From Perca fluviatilis (lineage: Eukaryota > Chordata > Actinopteri > Perciformes > Percidae), in assembly GCF_010015445.1 (NCBI RefSeq), contig NC_053114.1:21988224-22052223 (forward strand): 64,000 bases of DNA, written 5' to 3'. The stretch's first letter is position 1. Every line of letters starts with the position of its first letter. Positions 35,226-45,952 of the stretch are shown in pieces. The translations under genes and the position numbers were made by a program. The notes under the pieces were generated by a model. The model ran no database searches and was not told where the DNA came from. It saw only the letters and a program-made list of their open reading frames with translations.

Positions 35226-36088
35226 AAGCTGTTGCTCAAAAAGGCAGCAGTTGTGCACATTTTTTGAAAAAATAATCACCCTGTCTTTGACTCGTTACTG
35301 GTATGTACAAATATAATTGTAGAGTTGCCACATTTTCTGATTAGTTGCTGTCGCCTATTATCTCTCCTCTGCTGCCCTATGTCTGAGAGTGTCAGACATC
35401 ATCATTATCATTATTATGAGGTTTAAAAAAGAAAAAGAAAAAAGAAGTCTGGCCAGCAGTCGCATGAAAGATTTAAATTTTCTTTTGCTTCTTCACCCCC
35501 ATCACCCCCCACCCCAAGTTCTACATATTAACATTTGAGAAAGGGACGGATGAAACGGCTGTTGCTGTGCCAGTGGTGGATTGGTGCAGAATAGACTCAC
35601 TGGGCTGTTTTTGATGGATCCTACTATACAATGCAGGTCACTGGGGTTCTGCACGCATATACAGTAAGCTATAGATGAAGGAGCTGTGCGTGGATAATGA
35701 AACAAGGAGGATGCAGTTTGTACGTGCTGGTACTCTTAAATGTGCTTAATCCTTAATCAGTCCTTAGAGGGGCACCAAGCTACAGTAATGAGGTGCACCA
35801 TCAACAGTTCAACACTAGCCCGATGTCTCCAGAGTAATGCACAAGCCTCCTGGCCACTGAGACCAAACTCTCTAAAACAACAAAATAAGCTGAAATGCAG
35901 AAGTCGATTTCCATTTGGTGATTCTTTAAGGCTCTTTTGTTCTTCTACTTCTACAGCATTCCTCAACTGTCACACATGATTTCCACTCTGTGGCGATGCA
36001 ACACTGTGTGGCAATCTTTATTCCAAGCTGTGATCAGTTTAACACATGCCTGCAGAGAAAACAATATCATGCAGGGTACAGAGCTTGT
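35226..36088. other. Intronic sequence, nothing recognised
   Basis: No exon or delimitable repeat. A purine-rich A/G tract lies at 35427-35450. Confidence 0.5.
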
Positions 36089-36108
36089 AGCATAGTGGTA
36101 TTATTTAA

Positions 36109-36288
36109 AGATTATTTTTTGGGGCATTTCTAGGCCTTTTTATTGACATGACAGCTGAAGAAATGAAAGGGGGGGGAATGACATGCAGCAAAGGGCCGCA
36201 GGTCGGAGTCGAACCCAGGCCCGCTGCACCGAGGAGCAAACCCCTACACATGGGCGCCTGCTCCACCAACCGAGCTATCCGGGCACCC
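36109..36288 (-). mobile_element. tRNA-derived SINE with 20-bp target duplication
   Basis: On the minus strand the head carries RNA polymerase III internal promoters: A box TAGCTCGGTTGG (36266-36277) and a consensus B box GGTTCGACTCC (36205-36215). The body reads TGCGGCCCTTTGCTGCATGT and the tail GGCCTAGAAATGCCCCAAA. The exact 20-bp direct repeat AGCATAGTGGTATTATTTAA flanks it (36089-36108 and 36289-36308), as made by LINE-mediated retroposition. It is not a functional tRNA gene because the cloverleaf is not maintained and a SINE body follows. Confidence 0.93.
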
Positions 36289-36308
36289 AGCATAGTGGTA
36301 TTATTTAA

Positions 36309-39300
36309 TTTATGTTTTTTCATCATTTTATTTCATGTCTTCTTTACATAAATCTGTGTTGTACGTTTTTCTCAAGCGATGTTCTCATCACTGTTGGTGT
36401 TTTGCTTACGCTTAAGCTCTCATTCACTGAAACAGTGTGTAATTAAAGTATCAGTGTAGTGCAACATGGTCCACCAGATTTTGTTTTTGGAGGGAGATGT
36501 TTACATTGAGGCTGACTTGGGGTCAGTTTCAACTGGCATGCATCAGCTGGTTGGTAAATGTCAAAGAAAAACCCTCATTTCAGCCTTGTGGACTGTGTTT
36601 CCCAGGATCTAAAATTGCAGTGTTTGAAACAATGCCCAAGTAAGAGATTGGCTCAAAAGTAGGTGGTTTATTTTCATAACGATGGATAACTTAAGAAAAA
36701 TGGCCTTTGCTCGCTGCATTAGGAAGCCCTGCAACTCTGAAGTATGTCAATTTCAATCTGAAGTTTCCGTTGATGCAACAAATTGACTTAACTTGTCAAA
36801 GTAGGCAGAACACCTCTGTTGGCCACTAAAGGTTGGCAAAAAAGGAGAAAAAAATCAATAAAAAGGCAGAACTGCCATTAAGGACAAATGACAGCTGAAA
36901 GGAAACCCTGGTGCTTTTACCTTTCATAAGTTGCAGACCCCTTATTCATCTTTCAGTCTTGTTTTTGTAGAACACATCATTTGTCTTTCCTAGCTACTTT
37001 AACCACTTTGAAAAAAGGGTGCTGCTGCTGCTGTTACATTAATAAACATAAAATAGGACTTTGTGAGAAGCAGCCAGGAGTGTGAGCAGCATGTTTATGA
37101 TGTTGTGTCTTTTTCACATTTTTCCTTCTCTCCTTTTCTCACACATCTTTTATTCTGGCTGCTTCCCACAGTACAGATATCAAACTCAACAAGAGAATAG
37201 AAATAGCAGTAATGCCAAAATAATACAGGACAAAACTATTCAACATTGTTATACATAAAATGTCCCTTCCCCTTTTTTCCACTGTTTTTATTGTCAGGTC
37301 TGTTTCAAAAGAACAATACAAGCATAAAACGCCTACCTTGGTGAACTTGGGAAATAATCGTCCCCAAATCTAGAGGGGATTTTGGCCCACTAGACCATAT
37401 CTGTCCCATTCTAGTTGGTTGCTCTGGAACCAAGCTGTCAATACACTGTATGCTTGTGAGATCACAGTTGTGCTCAGACTCTGTCAGGCTGAGTTAAACT
37501 TGTAAGACTCAATACCAGCAGTGGCAACAAAAAAAGGAGAAGTAGCGGTGGACACAATAGAAAGTTAGGGATGTCTGTATGGGTATGAAACACAAGTGGT
37601 GTTGCTATAGAGATACATTAAAGATGAATTAAAACCAATTGAGAGTGCATTCATGACTGGCCTAATATAATCAAGATTATAAACAATGAAAAAATAAAGC
37701 TGTTCAAATTAAATATGAAATAAAAAGGAATCATGTACCTATTTAACAGCCAGCAAGACCCACTCCCCACCTTTGTCAAAGCAGTATGATACAATGTGAT
37801 TTTATATAGTGCAGTTCCATTTTATAGCCCCTATATACAGTTGCACAATTGTAAAAAAAATATATATGTGAAGGATTTACACTAACCCTCCCTCCTTCCC
37901 ATTATAACTATACTATCAGAACATTATGGTTATACACGCCTGTTTATTTATAAAGCCTTGCTGTTACTATATGCTTATACTTACAAAGACAATAGCATCA
38001 GTATTGGATTTTGACAAATCAGAGCTGTTAGGAAGTAGAGCACTGAGGAAAAAAACTAACAGAACACTGTTTTTGTCACCAACTTTACCGTTGGCTGCAG
38101 GTGAAGAGGGGCAAGTGGGAAGGTGGAAACAGTCTCAGAGTACGCCCATTGCATCTGTTAAAATGGTTTGCCAAATCGGTACTGTGACCAAATCTTTTAC
38201 TGCTGCTGAAACCTTTGCACATTCGCTAAAAACAACTTTTGGGTTCTACGTGTTCTCTCTTTCAGCCTTTCGTCAAACAGGCAAAGGATGAAAGGGACAG
38301 TACAGTGTCAAGTTTTAACTGAGTGGGCAGCAGAGATACATACTGTATGGGGGGGTGACAACACTGACAGAAGTGCTAATATATTAAAGCTGATACATGT
38401 GTCACATCGGGCTCTTCATATGAAGAAAAAACTGCTTCCATTTAGATGTAAAACAACAGAGCTGTATCTTAAACATTAGGTGTGGCACATCCACCCACAT
38501 TCATGAATCATTACGCTCCTAACCGGATGACAAATTCAGTGATCAGCACACACAGACAAGCATATACACACATACGTAATACATTATTCACTCACAGGTT
38601 TATCTATGACTTATGAGCAAATAGTTATGCAATCACTGTTGGGAAAAAAAGCATGGATAAAGGTCTTCAATCGTGTCTTTAACCCAGTCCAGCTTGCAAA
38701 TGTTCCACTCTGTCCTTGCAGCTGCCTCATGTCAGAAGGCACCGCTGCACATGTTTTACTTTCAGAATGAGCTGATCAGAGATTTAAATGTATGTAATTA
38801 CAGAAGGCAAGATAATTAAGGACAAATGCTAACCTTCTTTGGGGATTTTACAGTGAAATGTTCTGGCATTAGCTCAAATGTTTACTAATCAAAAGGAAGT
38901 GAGGCATAAGAAATATTGTGCGGCTTACAAATGCAATCACACATTAGTTGTTTTGTTTAGTTTCTTTGATGCGCAGATGTGTTTGGCTCCTCTGGATCAC
39001 AATATTCATGGACTGCGAAACATGATTGAAGCGTAGCATTGTAATTAGGTGAAATCGCTGACTACAGATTCAGAGAATGCTCTCATAGGCCGGCTCAATG
39101 CTGATGAATGGTTGGAGAGAAAACAGCAAGACAATGCCCATTTGACACATGCGATCAGCCACAAAGACGCCAAGAGTGCTCCATTCACAGAAGTTATTTA
39201 GAATGTTACTATAACATTACTATGTGTGACACGTTTGTTTAAACACAGACATTCTGATCTGTTAAATTACAGGGATAGTCAGGGATATATAGGTCATTGA

Positions 39301-41389
39301 GAGGAAATGGATGGACCTGGAGGTATGATTATGCAGAGATTAAAGAAGAACTAACATCATATTGTATACTTTATTCCACAGTTGCCTTGTATTTGGCCTC
39401 AGTTCCTCTTGGCTTCTGGTCCCTTGATGTTAAAGAAGCATGTGCTCCGCATGTTTGAGGTTTCATATGCAGGCAGATGCTGCAGTCATCTCTAATGGGC
39501 AGGCATAAAAGATGGCACATTTCTTATCCTTTTCTTCTCATAGTGGTTCATTAAAATTGTCAGCAGATCCTACAGTACATTCGGCAGCCATGTCGCTCAA
39601 CAATTGCAGCACATGCCCTGGTGGTGAGATGCAACAGATTCACAGTTTAGAAAGGCCTCAGATGTACCAGAGTGGAGGGCTGCCACTGAGGTTTTCTCTG
39701 CCGATTCAAAATGAAGACAAATTAGCCATTCCTCACTACAAATACAAAGACTGTTCTTCACAGCATACTACCAGCAACCTTTTATTTCATTAATGAAAAC
39801 TAACTCTAGACAGGCATATGAGTAGCTGCTTTAATAATGCTGTTTTCAACACATAGTGGAACTATTTTTTGTGTGCAAATTTCACAAAATTTTAAATGAT
39901 GTAGTAGCTAAGTAATTTGAGCTGGACACATTCTATATTTTAACGAATTATAAGTAGCCATATCTGCTGTAGGTAAGACAATCTGCTGAGTTGATGAAAA
40001 TTAATCAACAAGCAGCTTCCTCTTTTGCTAGGATTGAAACACTCTGACTACAACAATGGCTTTACTCCAAACCTTAACCATCTATAACTTAAAACGCTTC
40101 ATTAGTGGAGCCTGGGGGCTTCATGCACCATGACAGAATTAGCTGCAGCCAGGGACTGTTTAGGTTCAAAATTGTCTTATCACTCCGGGCACTCCATGTT
40201 TATCTGTATTTACAAAGAAAAATCATGATTAAAAAAAGCTGATTTTTTTCTTTATCAGTGTTTGTGTAAGTCCAGTAAAAGACTGTCCTATCGATACAAG
40301 CAGATGGCTTCTAAAAGGAATGGATGTATAAATAGTCTTTGATTTAAGTGAGCATATACTCACACCTTTCTGAAATCCTAGGCAGAGATAAAAATAAGTT
40401 TAATTTATATAGCACCTTTTAAGATACATGAAAGTAAAACTAATGGTCTATTGGGTTAGTGAACTAGATAAATTAACTCTGCATTTATGATTCTTATAGT
40501 AGGTTTCAACTATCAAAGAAGGAAAAAAGGCAGAGCGTGATTATTTTTTTTTCTTTTCATACAGTAACACAAGATAATGCTACAAGGTGTGGGACCTCAA
40601 TAGTCACAGAGTGGGTGAGTTAAACTCTGATTGGTCTCACTCACTTTGCCGACTCATGATAAGGCTTTAAAGGGAAGGTTGAGCACAAGGCTTTAAAGCT
40701 GACGTTAAGGAGCTCCTTAGGCTTCCACTTCAACACAATGAGTAAAGATTGAGTGCAATAATTAAAAGAAAAATAAAGGGTTTAAACCCATCTCACTCAT
40801 ACTGCTGCACTTTAACACCGAGAAGCTTTTCTCTGGAAGTTAAGAAAAATCTTACTGGGTCATATCATACTCATTTATTTAAAAAAGTAAGTTTCATTTT
40901 TGCGGTTTCATTAACAGAATACCAATATATATGGTTCCTTTCCTTTTAGCAGAATAACAACCGCCACAGGGAAAGATCGAAATAACGGAGGAGCCCCCGC
41001 GCTAGACGTGTTTTCTGTGCAACAACAAACTGAGACATTAGAAATGGCCACAAGCTTACGAAGCTTATGAAATTTACTTTCATTAATCTCGATTAAATCT
41101 TCATGTTTTCATTGCATTCTGAGTGGCATGCTGACATGGGACCAACAAGTGGCATATATAGATTGCATCTCTCTTGCTAGGTCAGTAAGACCAAGTTTTA
41201 TGGTGGAAATTCTACTTTTACAGTACTGTGCGTTCTCCCCCCGATTTGTATCAAATGATGCATTTCTTCAGATAACAATGCAAGAAATAATTTTCTTCAG
41301 ATGTCGGATTTTGGATGGGAGAGGTGCTTTCTCTGACCATTTCTATCTCTTTTTTCATTCTTCACATAATTACTTCTGTCACTTTTTAG
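36309..41389. other. Intronic sequence without genes; candidate regulatory stretch at 38800-39180
   Basis: No exon or transposon recognised, apart from a small LINE-tail-like phrase (TTTAATTTATATAGCACC, 40399-40416). Positions 38800-39180 are free of simple repeats and contain TAATTA-type and GATCA/TGATT motifs, so they look like a possible conserved noncoding element; this is impression only. A (GCT)4 run is at 37020-37032. Confidence 0.45.
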
Positions 41390-41397
41390 CAACCACG

Positions 41398-42011
41398 TAG
41401 GCCTGCATGATTAATCGTTATAAAACTTGATCACCCCTGTTCGCGTTTTTAAATGACTAGTTTGTTTATTTGTTTTTTGGGGCATTTTCAGCCTTTATTT
41501 TGATAGGACAGCTGAAGACATGAAAGGCAAGCAGTTAAAGAGTGTGTTAAGAAATCATTCTGTTTTTGATACTGTACTTAAATTGGCAATTGACAAATGC
41601 CATTTCTGTAGAGACTGAAGCTGTAGCTGCAGCATGTTGATTGCCATGTTTTAATTATGTAAAGACATGTTCAAGGAGTTCAGATAGAGCCGGTATCAGG
41701 GCCATATTTAGTTCAATGGGTTATATGTCACTATTTTTGGTAGCCTACAGTACTTAAATGGCCAGTATGTAATTTATTTTCTTTATTCATTGAAGCCTCT
41801 ATGTTTACAGCCTTGTAGTGATGCGGAAGGTGCTTTATAGGTGCCAAAAAAAATCTATGTTTGGTACTGCTCATTTGTTTTGTTTTGTCATGGTTCATGT
41901 GTGCAATAAACATTACACTTTGTGAGAAAAAAAATTATGGCAGAGAATTGTGATATCAATTCTAAGCTAAAAAATCATGATTCACATTTTTCCTCGAATA
42001 GTGCAGGCCTA
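41398..42011. mobile_element. hAT-type MITE
   Basis: Left end TAGGCCTGCATGATTAATCG; reverse-complemented right end TAGGCCTGCACTATTCGAGG. The flanking octamers are CAACCACG (41390-41397) and CAACCAAG (42012-42019), an 8-bp duplication with one change. The right half (TGAACCATGACAAAACAAAA on minus, AATCATGATTCACATTTTTC on plus) is a familiar fish hAT MITE. A SINE fragment lies inside. Confidence 0.82.
41470..41530 (-). repeat. SINE tail fragment inside the 41.4-kb hAT
   Basis: TTTTTTGGGGCATTTTCAGC, CTTTATTTTGATAGGACAGC and GAAGACATGAAAGG match the 3' part of the SINE at 36109-36288 in the same orientation. The tRNA-like head is absent, so this is a 5'-truncated copy or a remnant carried by the MITE. 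Confidence 0.65.
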
Positions 42012-42630
42012 CAACCAAGTGAAACACTATGAATGCCTTCCAGGAGAGACTGTCTGAAAATTTTTGCCGACGTAGCCCATTTTTAAACAATATCTCCCCC
42101 CTCTCTATGATGTCCTGCTTTTCACTCCGAACAGTCAAGTGTGACCTTTTGATTCCAAAGTGTTCAGACAACACGTCTTACAAACTTGCTCTTATCGACC
42201 CCGGCGCTAAATATGTTCAGTTCCACTGTGCCACTGCAGTAATGTTCCACCATCAAAAGATACATGCAGTTTGACTACTTCAAAATCTTCTACTTGGGAG
42301 ATTAAAATGCTAAAGAGACTAGGGTGACCAGACGTCCCGGTTTGACCGGGACAGTCCCGATTTTGAATTGCTTGTCCCGAGTCCCGACAAAAGCCTGTCG
42401 GGACGCTAAAATGTCCCGGTTTACACCAGGAGTGGCGTGATCCGATTTTGCCGGGGCTTCAGCCCCGAATGTTTTGAGTATAGCCCCGAATGTAACTTTG
42501 TCCAGTTTATTTTTCCGAGGCTAATAGAACGGGCAGCTACGTGCAGGGTCCTAGCAACCGTCTCTACGTGAGTAAAGCTGTGAAAGCAGGGTGAAGTTTT
42601 CAGAGGAATCATAGCCAAATCAGTCTAATA

Positions 42631-43485
42631 CAGGGTTCGAAATGAGGGGGGTCTGGGGTGGTCCCGGACCCCCCATTAGTCATTAGGGACCCCCTATAAG
42701 AATTTATTTTTAGATTTTGGGGGGTCCCCGACAAATATTTTTAACATTAAAAATGATTGTGAAAATTATAGGTCTTTAGTGACGTTTTATATTTATAACA
42801 ATAATTAATTTATTTCCTAGCGCGATTGGGCAGCAATCAGGGCAGCTAATAGCATCACAGATTGTTGTTGTGGTTCTCCGGCGCATACACTACAGTCTAT
42901 GGCGCAGACACGTATGTTATTGTTGAACGCGGCAAAAAACGAAGCCTCACAAAGAGTGAAATCCCTAATGAAAATCCTGTAAGTGCTTCGATTATGTTTA
43001 TATCTCCATAATAATTGCTTATTATAGTAAAATATTTGGAGTTGGTGTTCCTATATCAAAAGTTGCATTAACTAACTTAGATACCCAGTGTAACGCAATG
43101 ATTAGAAGAGTGCGTTTGTCAACGTTTCTTGCTAGCTGTATGTGTATGAAGCATAGGTATGAAGCCAAATAATCTGCCAGCTAACAGCAGACATATAGCA
43201 GTTATCCACTTTGTCATGTCAGGGATTTATATAAGGTGCTGTAACTTTGTTGCTCCAGAATTAGAGGGTTACCTGTTAGATTATAGCCAATCCACTTCTC
43301 CAGACACCACTACAATACTGGGACTAGCCCAAACCATGAAAAACATCCCAAGACCATTATCCCACCTTCAAAATATGTCAATATAATTTTGCCTGCAGTA
43401 TATAGTGTAGCAAGGTAGTCTTCAGTATTTTTTATAATTACATTTTAGGGGACCCCCCAAGAGTCCTAAGTCATTTCGAACCCTG
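42631..43485. mobile_element. hAT element nested in the 42.3-kb hAT
   Basis: 855 bp with identical 15-bp termini, CAGGGTTCGAAATGA at the left and its reverse complement at the right. The perfect 8-bp duplication GTCTAATA flanks it (42623-42630 and 43486-43493). Subterminal G/C runs (GGGGGGTCTGGGG, GGGGACCCCCC) are mirrored at the two ends. It is younger than its host element. Confidence 0.93.
42899..42978 (+). other. Possible first-exon remnant inside the nested hAT
   Basis: ATG at 42899 opens 26 codons (MAQTRMLLLNAAKNEASQRV...) and reaches a consensus splice donor (CCT/GTAAGT, donor at 42979). It is basic and short with no identifiable domain. It may be the remains of a transposase leader exon or a promoter-proximal exon, or a coincidence. 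Confidence 0.25.
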
Positions 43486-44579
43486 GTCTAATACATTGAT
43501 GCCATCAACACAAAGTTTAGGAGGGCAATACTAATGATTTAGTTTGAAGTTCCTGTGATGTGAGGTTTCCAATCTATGGTTCAGACTCAACCACACAGAG
43601 CTCTGAAGCAGACCTGTGCGTCGCTTAGTGTCCACTCTCTGTAAAATGCAGAGCAGCTTCAGGTTATAATGGATGCGCTCAGCTGTGGGCATGCTGCGGC
43701 AGATGTGTTGCGTTTGTGCTCCATGTATTTCTGCAGCAGTAGTTTCGGGTTTCCACCTCCGATGTACAGCAGCGTACAGCCATTTCTCTAGCTAAACTAT
43801 TTGTCTCATTCAGACAAGCGGGGGCTCTGTGTCTGTCAGAAGGTCTGAGATCTACCGTATCATTAGAGCAATCACGTAATACACAGCAGACTATGGTGCA
43901 GGTAGCCTATAGATTATTTTCTGAAATGTAGTGACTTTATTCTTGTAATAGCCTATTATAACTTTATTTTTCTCAAAATATCACGACTTCTCCAAATCTC
44001 AGAGAACACAGATATACTGTATTTTGAATGTGCACAAAGTTTTGGACATTGCTCAAACACATCTGAAATATTACAGTCCAGGGGTTTGTTAATACATTAA
44101 CAACAAAAGACAATATATTCCATTATGTTTTTATATTTGGATTGTAATCTATGTTTCTCTTCACATAAAGATATTTGCAGCATACATTGATTCAGAAAAA
44201 GGTAGGTGCAAACAGATTCACCAGAATGCAGGAAATTAAGTGTTTAATGCTCAAAATTTTCAATAAATCATTTTAATTCTTTTGGTGTTATTGGAATAAA
44301 TAATAATTAAAAAAATCTTTTTTAGAAAAATCTCAACATAAATCTCACACTGAACTGAAAAAGGCTGTTGCTGCAATTTTGTTAATTTTACCGGAAAAAA
44401 ACACTTATTATTAGATGAGGAGTCTACGATCAAAATAATGAAGTTACGGTCTGTGTCTATGTCTGACCTGGGCTAGCACATGTTCACATTAAAAAGCGTG
44501 TGCGTGTGCACAAGCACTACGGTCACGCGCAAAGTGTCCCGGTTTCAGCTCCCGGAAATCTGGTCACCCTAAAAGAGAC

Positions 44580-45773
44580 TTGTTTCAATTGTATCCCTCA
44601 TAACTACAAAACATATGTTGCAGGGAAATGTGAAAGCTCCAGAATATTTCAGGGCAGCTGTGGGGAAAAAGTGGGTTCAATGCCCATGGAGGGTCTGATG
44701 CCAGACAGTGTGATTAACTCCCAAAAGGATTCATTAGTCTACCTGGCCAAAGGGCAAACTGCATATGCGCCATGCCATCTGGTACATCCCTTGACCACTC
44801 TTGCCAGCATTTATAAAGTGAGGACATTCTCGCCAGAGCTTTGTGCCAAACAAGCCAACAGATCATGAAGTCAAGAGAGAAAAATGTATTACTCACCCAT
44901 GCTGAAAATTCATAAAAAAGTGAAGTGATCAGGTAAAAGAAATTAATTTCTGCGGTGTGGCAGCATCTATTGTACTGTGAGCTGGTGAGTTTTATTCCAA
45001 GTTTGTCCCCCTGAAAACAGTCTAGTATAAAGAGCCAAAAAGAGCGAAGTGTAACGTATACAGTAGGTACTATGCAAGTCACCCACATTTTGACTGAAAT
45101 CAGGATTTGTTTTTATCTGGTTCCAGGATATTTTAGGCTGCTGCCTGTTAGTGAGCATTTCACACCAAAGCAGAGCCAAGCTCAATAACAGGGAAGCAAC
45201 ATCTTGAATGAATCGCATTTATTATCATTGATCTACCACCAAATTCCAGCTCCAGTTTCATTCAGCACCGCCTCTGGGATATTGCCCCCTCTCTGCTCTT
45301 ATAGTCCGGCTGCCACAGAGACTTATTGCCTTCAAATGAAGGCAGAGGCCTGCAGAAGCAGGTCCATACTCTTGACATTTCAATTCATTCAATTGAGTTT
45401 ACTTGAGCCAGGTCTCCTGCAATATCCATAATTCAGTTTATTTGTAACTCAGTTTCCCAGTGTTTAGCATTGATTCTGTTCAAAATTCATTACTTGCTTT
45501 GCTATGCAGATTTACATACCCACAGGTATACTGCTATCAAGTGTACATGCACACACAATGGATTCTCCAACAGTCAAACCCAGAAAGACATTTAAGGGCC
45601 TTGTTTCCATATAATAATCCAAATGTATTTTTATTTCTTTGAAGATCTGTGACTAAGGAATTATTGTACAACATTTTATACTTAAATGGGTACTTCTTTA
45701 CTATGTTAGCTGCTGGACTGCTGATTTTGTAGCTTCAGCTTCAAACGTTTTGTCAGCGGAAATGCCCACGTAA
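44580..45773. other. Intronic sequence, nothing recognised
   Basis: No exon or delimitable repeat. Overlapping frames of 83-124 codons on both strands at 44500-45220 have no recognised domain. Confidence 0.5.
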
Positions 45774-45785
45774 AAAATATTATTA

Positions 45786-45940
45786 CAGGGCGGCCTCTAG
45801 CTCACACAGTAAGAGCATTTACCCCATGTTGACTGAGTCCTGCAGTGGTGCAGGGTTCAAATCCGACCTGCTACCCTTTGCTGTGTGTCATCTCTCATCC
45901 ACTTTCAAATAAAAGGGAAAAGCTCCCAAAAAGTAATCTT
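45786..45940 (+). mobile_element. tRNA-derived SINE, diverged
   Basis: Head GGGCGGCCTCTAGCTCACAC with an A-box-like TAGCTCACACAG (45798-45809) and B-box-like GGTTCAAATCC (45854-45864). The body reads CTACCCTTTGCTGTGTGTCA and the tail AAAGGGAAAAGCTCCCAAAA. Near-identical direct repeats, AAAATATTATTA (45774-45785) and AAAATATTAGTA (45941-45952), look like the target duplication. It belongs to the same broad SINE group as the copy at 36109-36288 but is older by its divergence. Confidence 0.8.
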
Positions 45941-45952
45941 AAAATATTAGTA

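Larger units (their letters stand above)
42320..44571. mobile_element. hAT element, 2.25 kb, with perfect 8-bp target duplication
   Basis: Left end TAGGGTGACCAGACGTCC; reverse-complemented right end TAGGGTGACCAGATTTCC. The exact octamer AAAGAGAC lies on both sides (42312-42319 and 44572-44579). GTCCCGG-type subterminal motifs occur near both ends. About 1.4 kb remain when the nested element is removed. I see no transposase domain, so it is non-autonomous or heavily decayed internally. Confidence 0.9.

Noticed and set aside
36109..36288. A tRNA gene, because of consensus A and B boxes
   Set aside because: The body and tail are those of a SINE and a 20-bp target duplication surrounds it; no proper cloverleaf or anticodon arm could be supported.
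45786..45940. A second tRNA gene
   Set aside because: A and B boxes are degenerate and the downstream SINE body is present.
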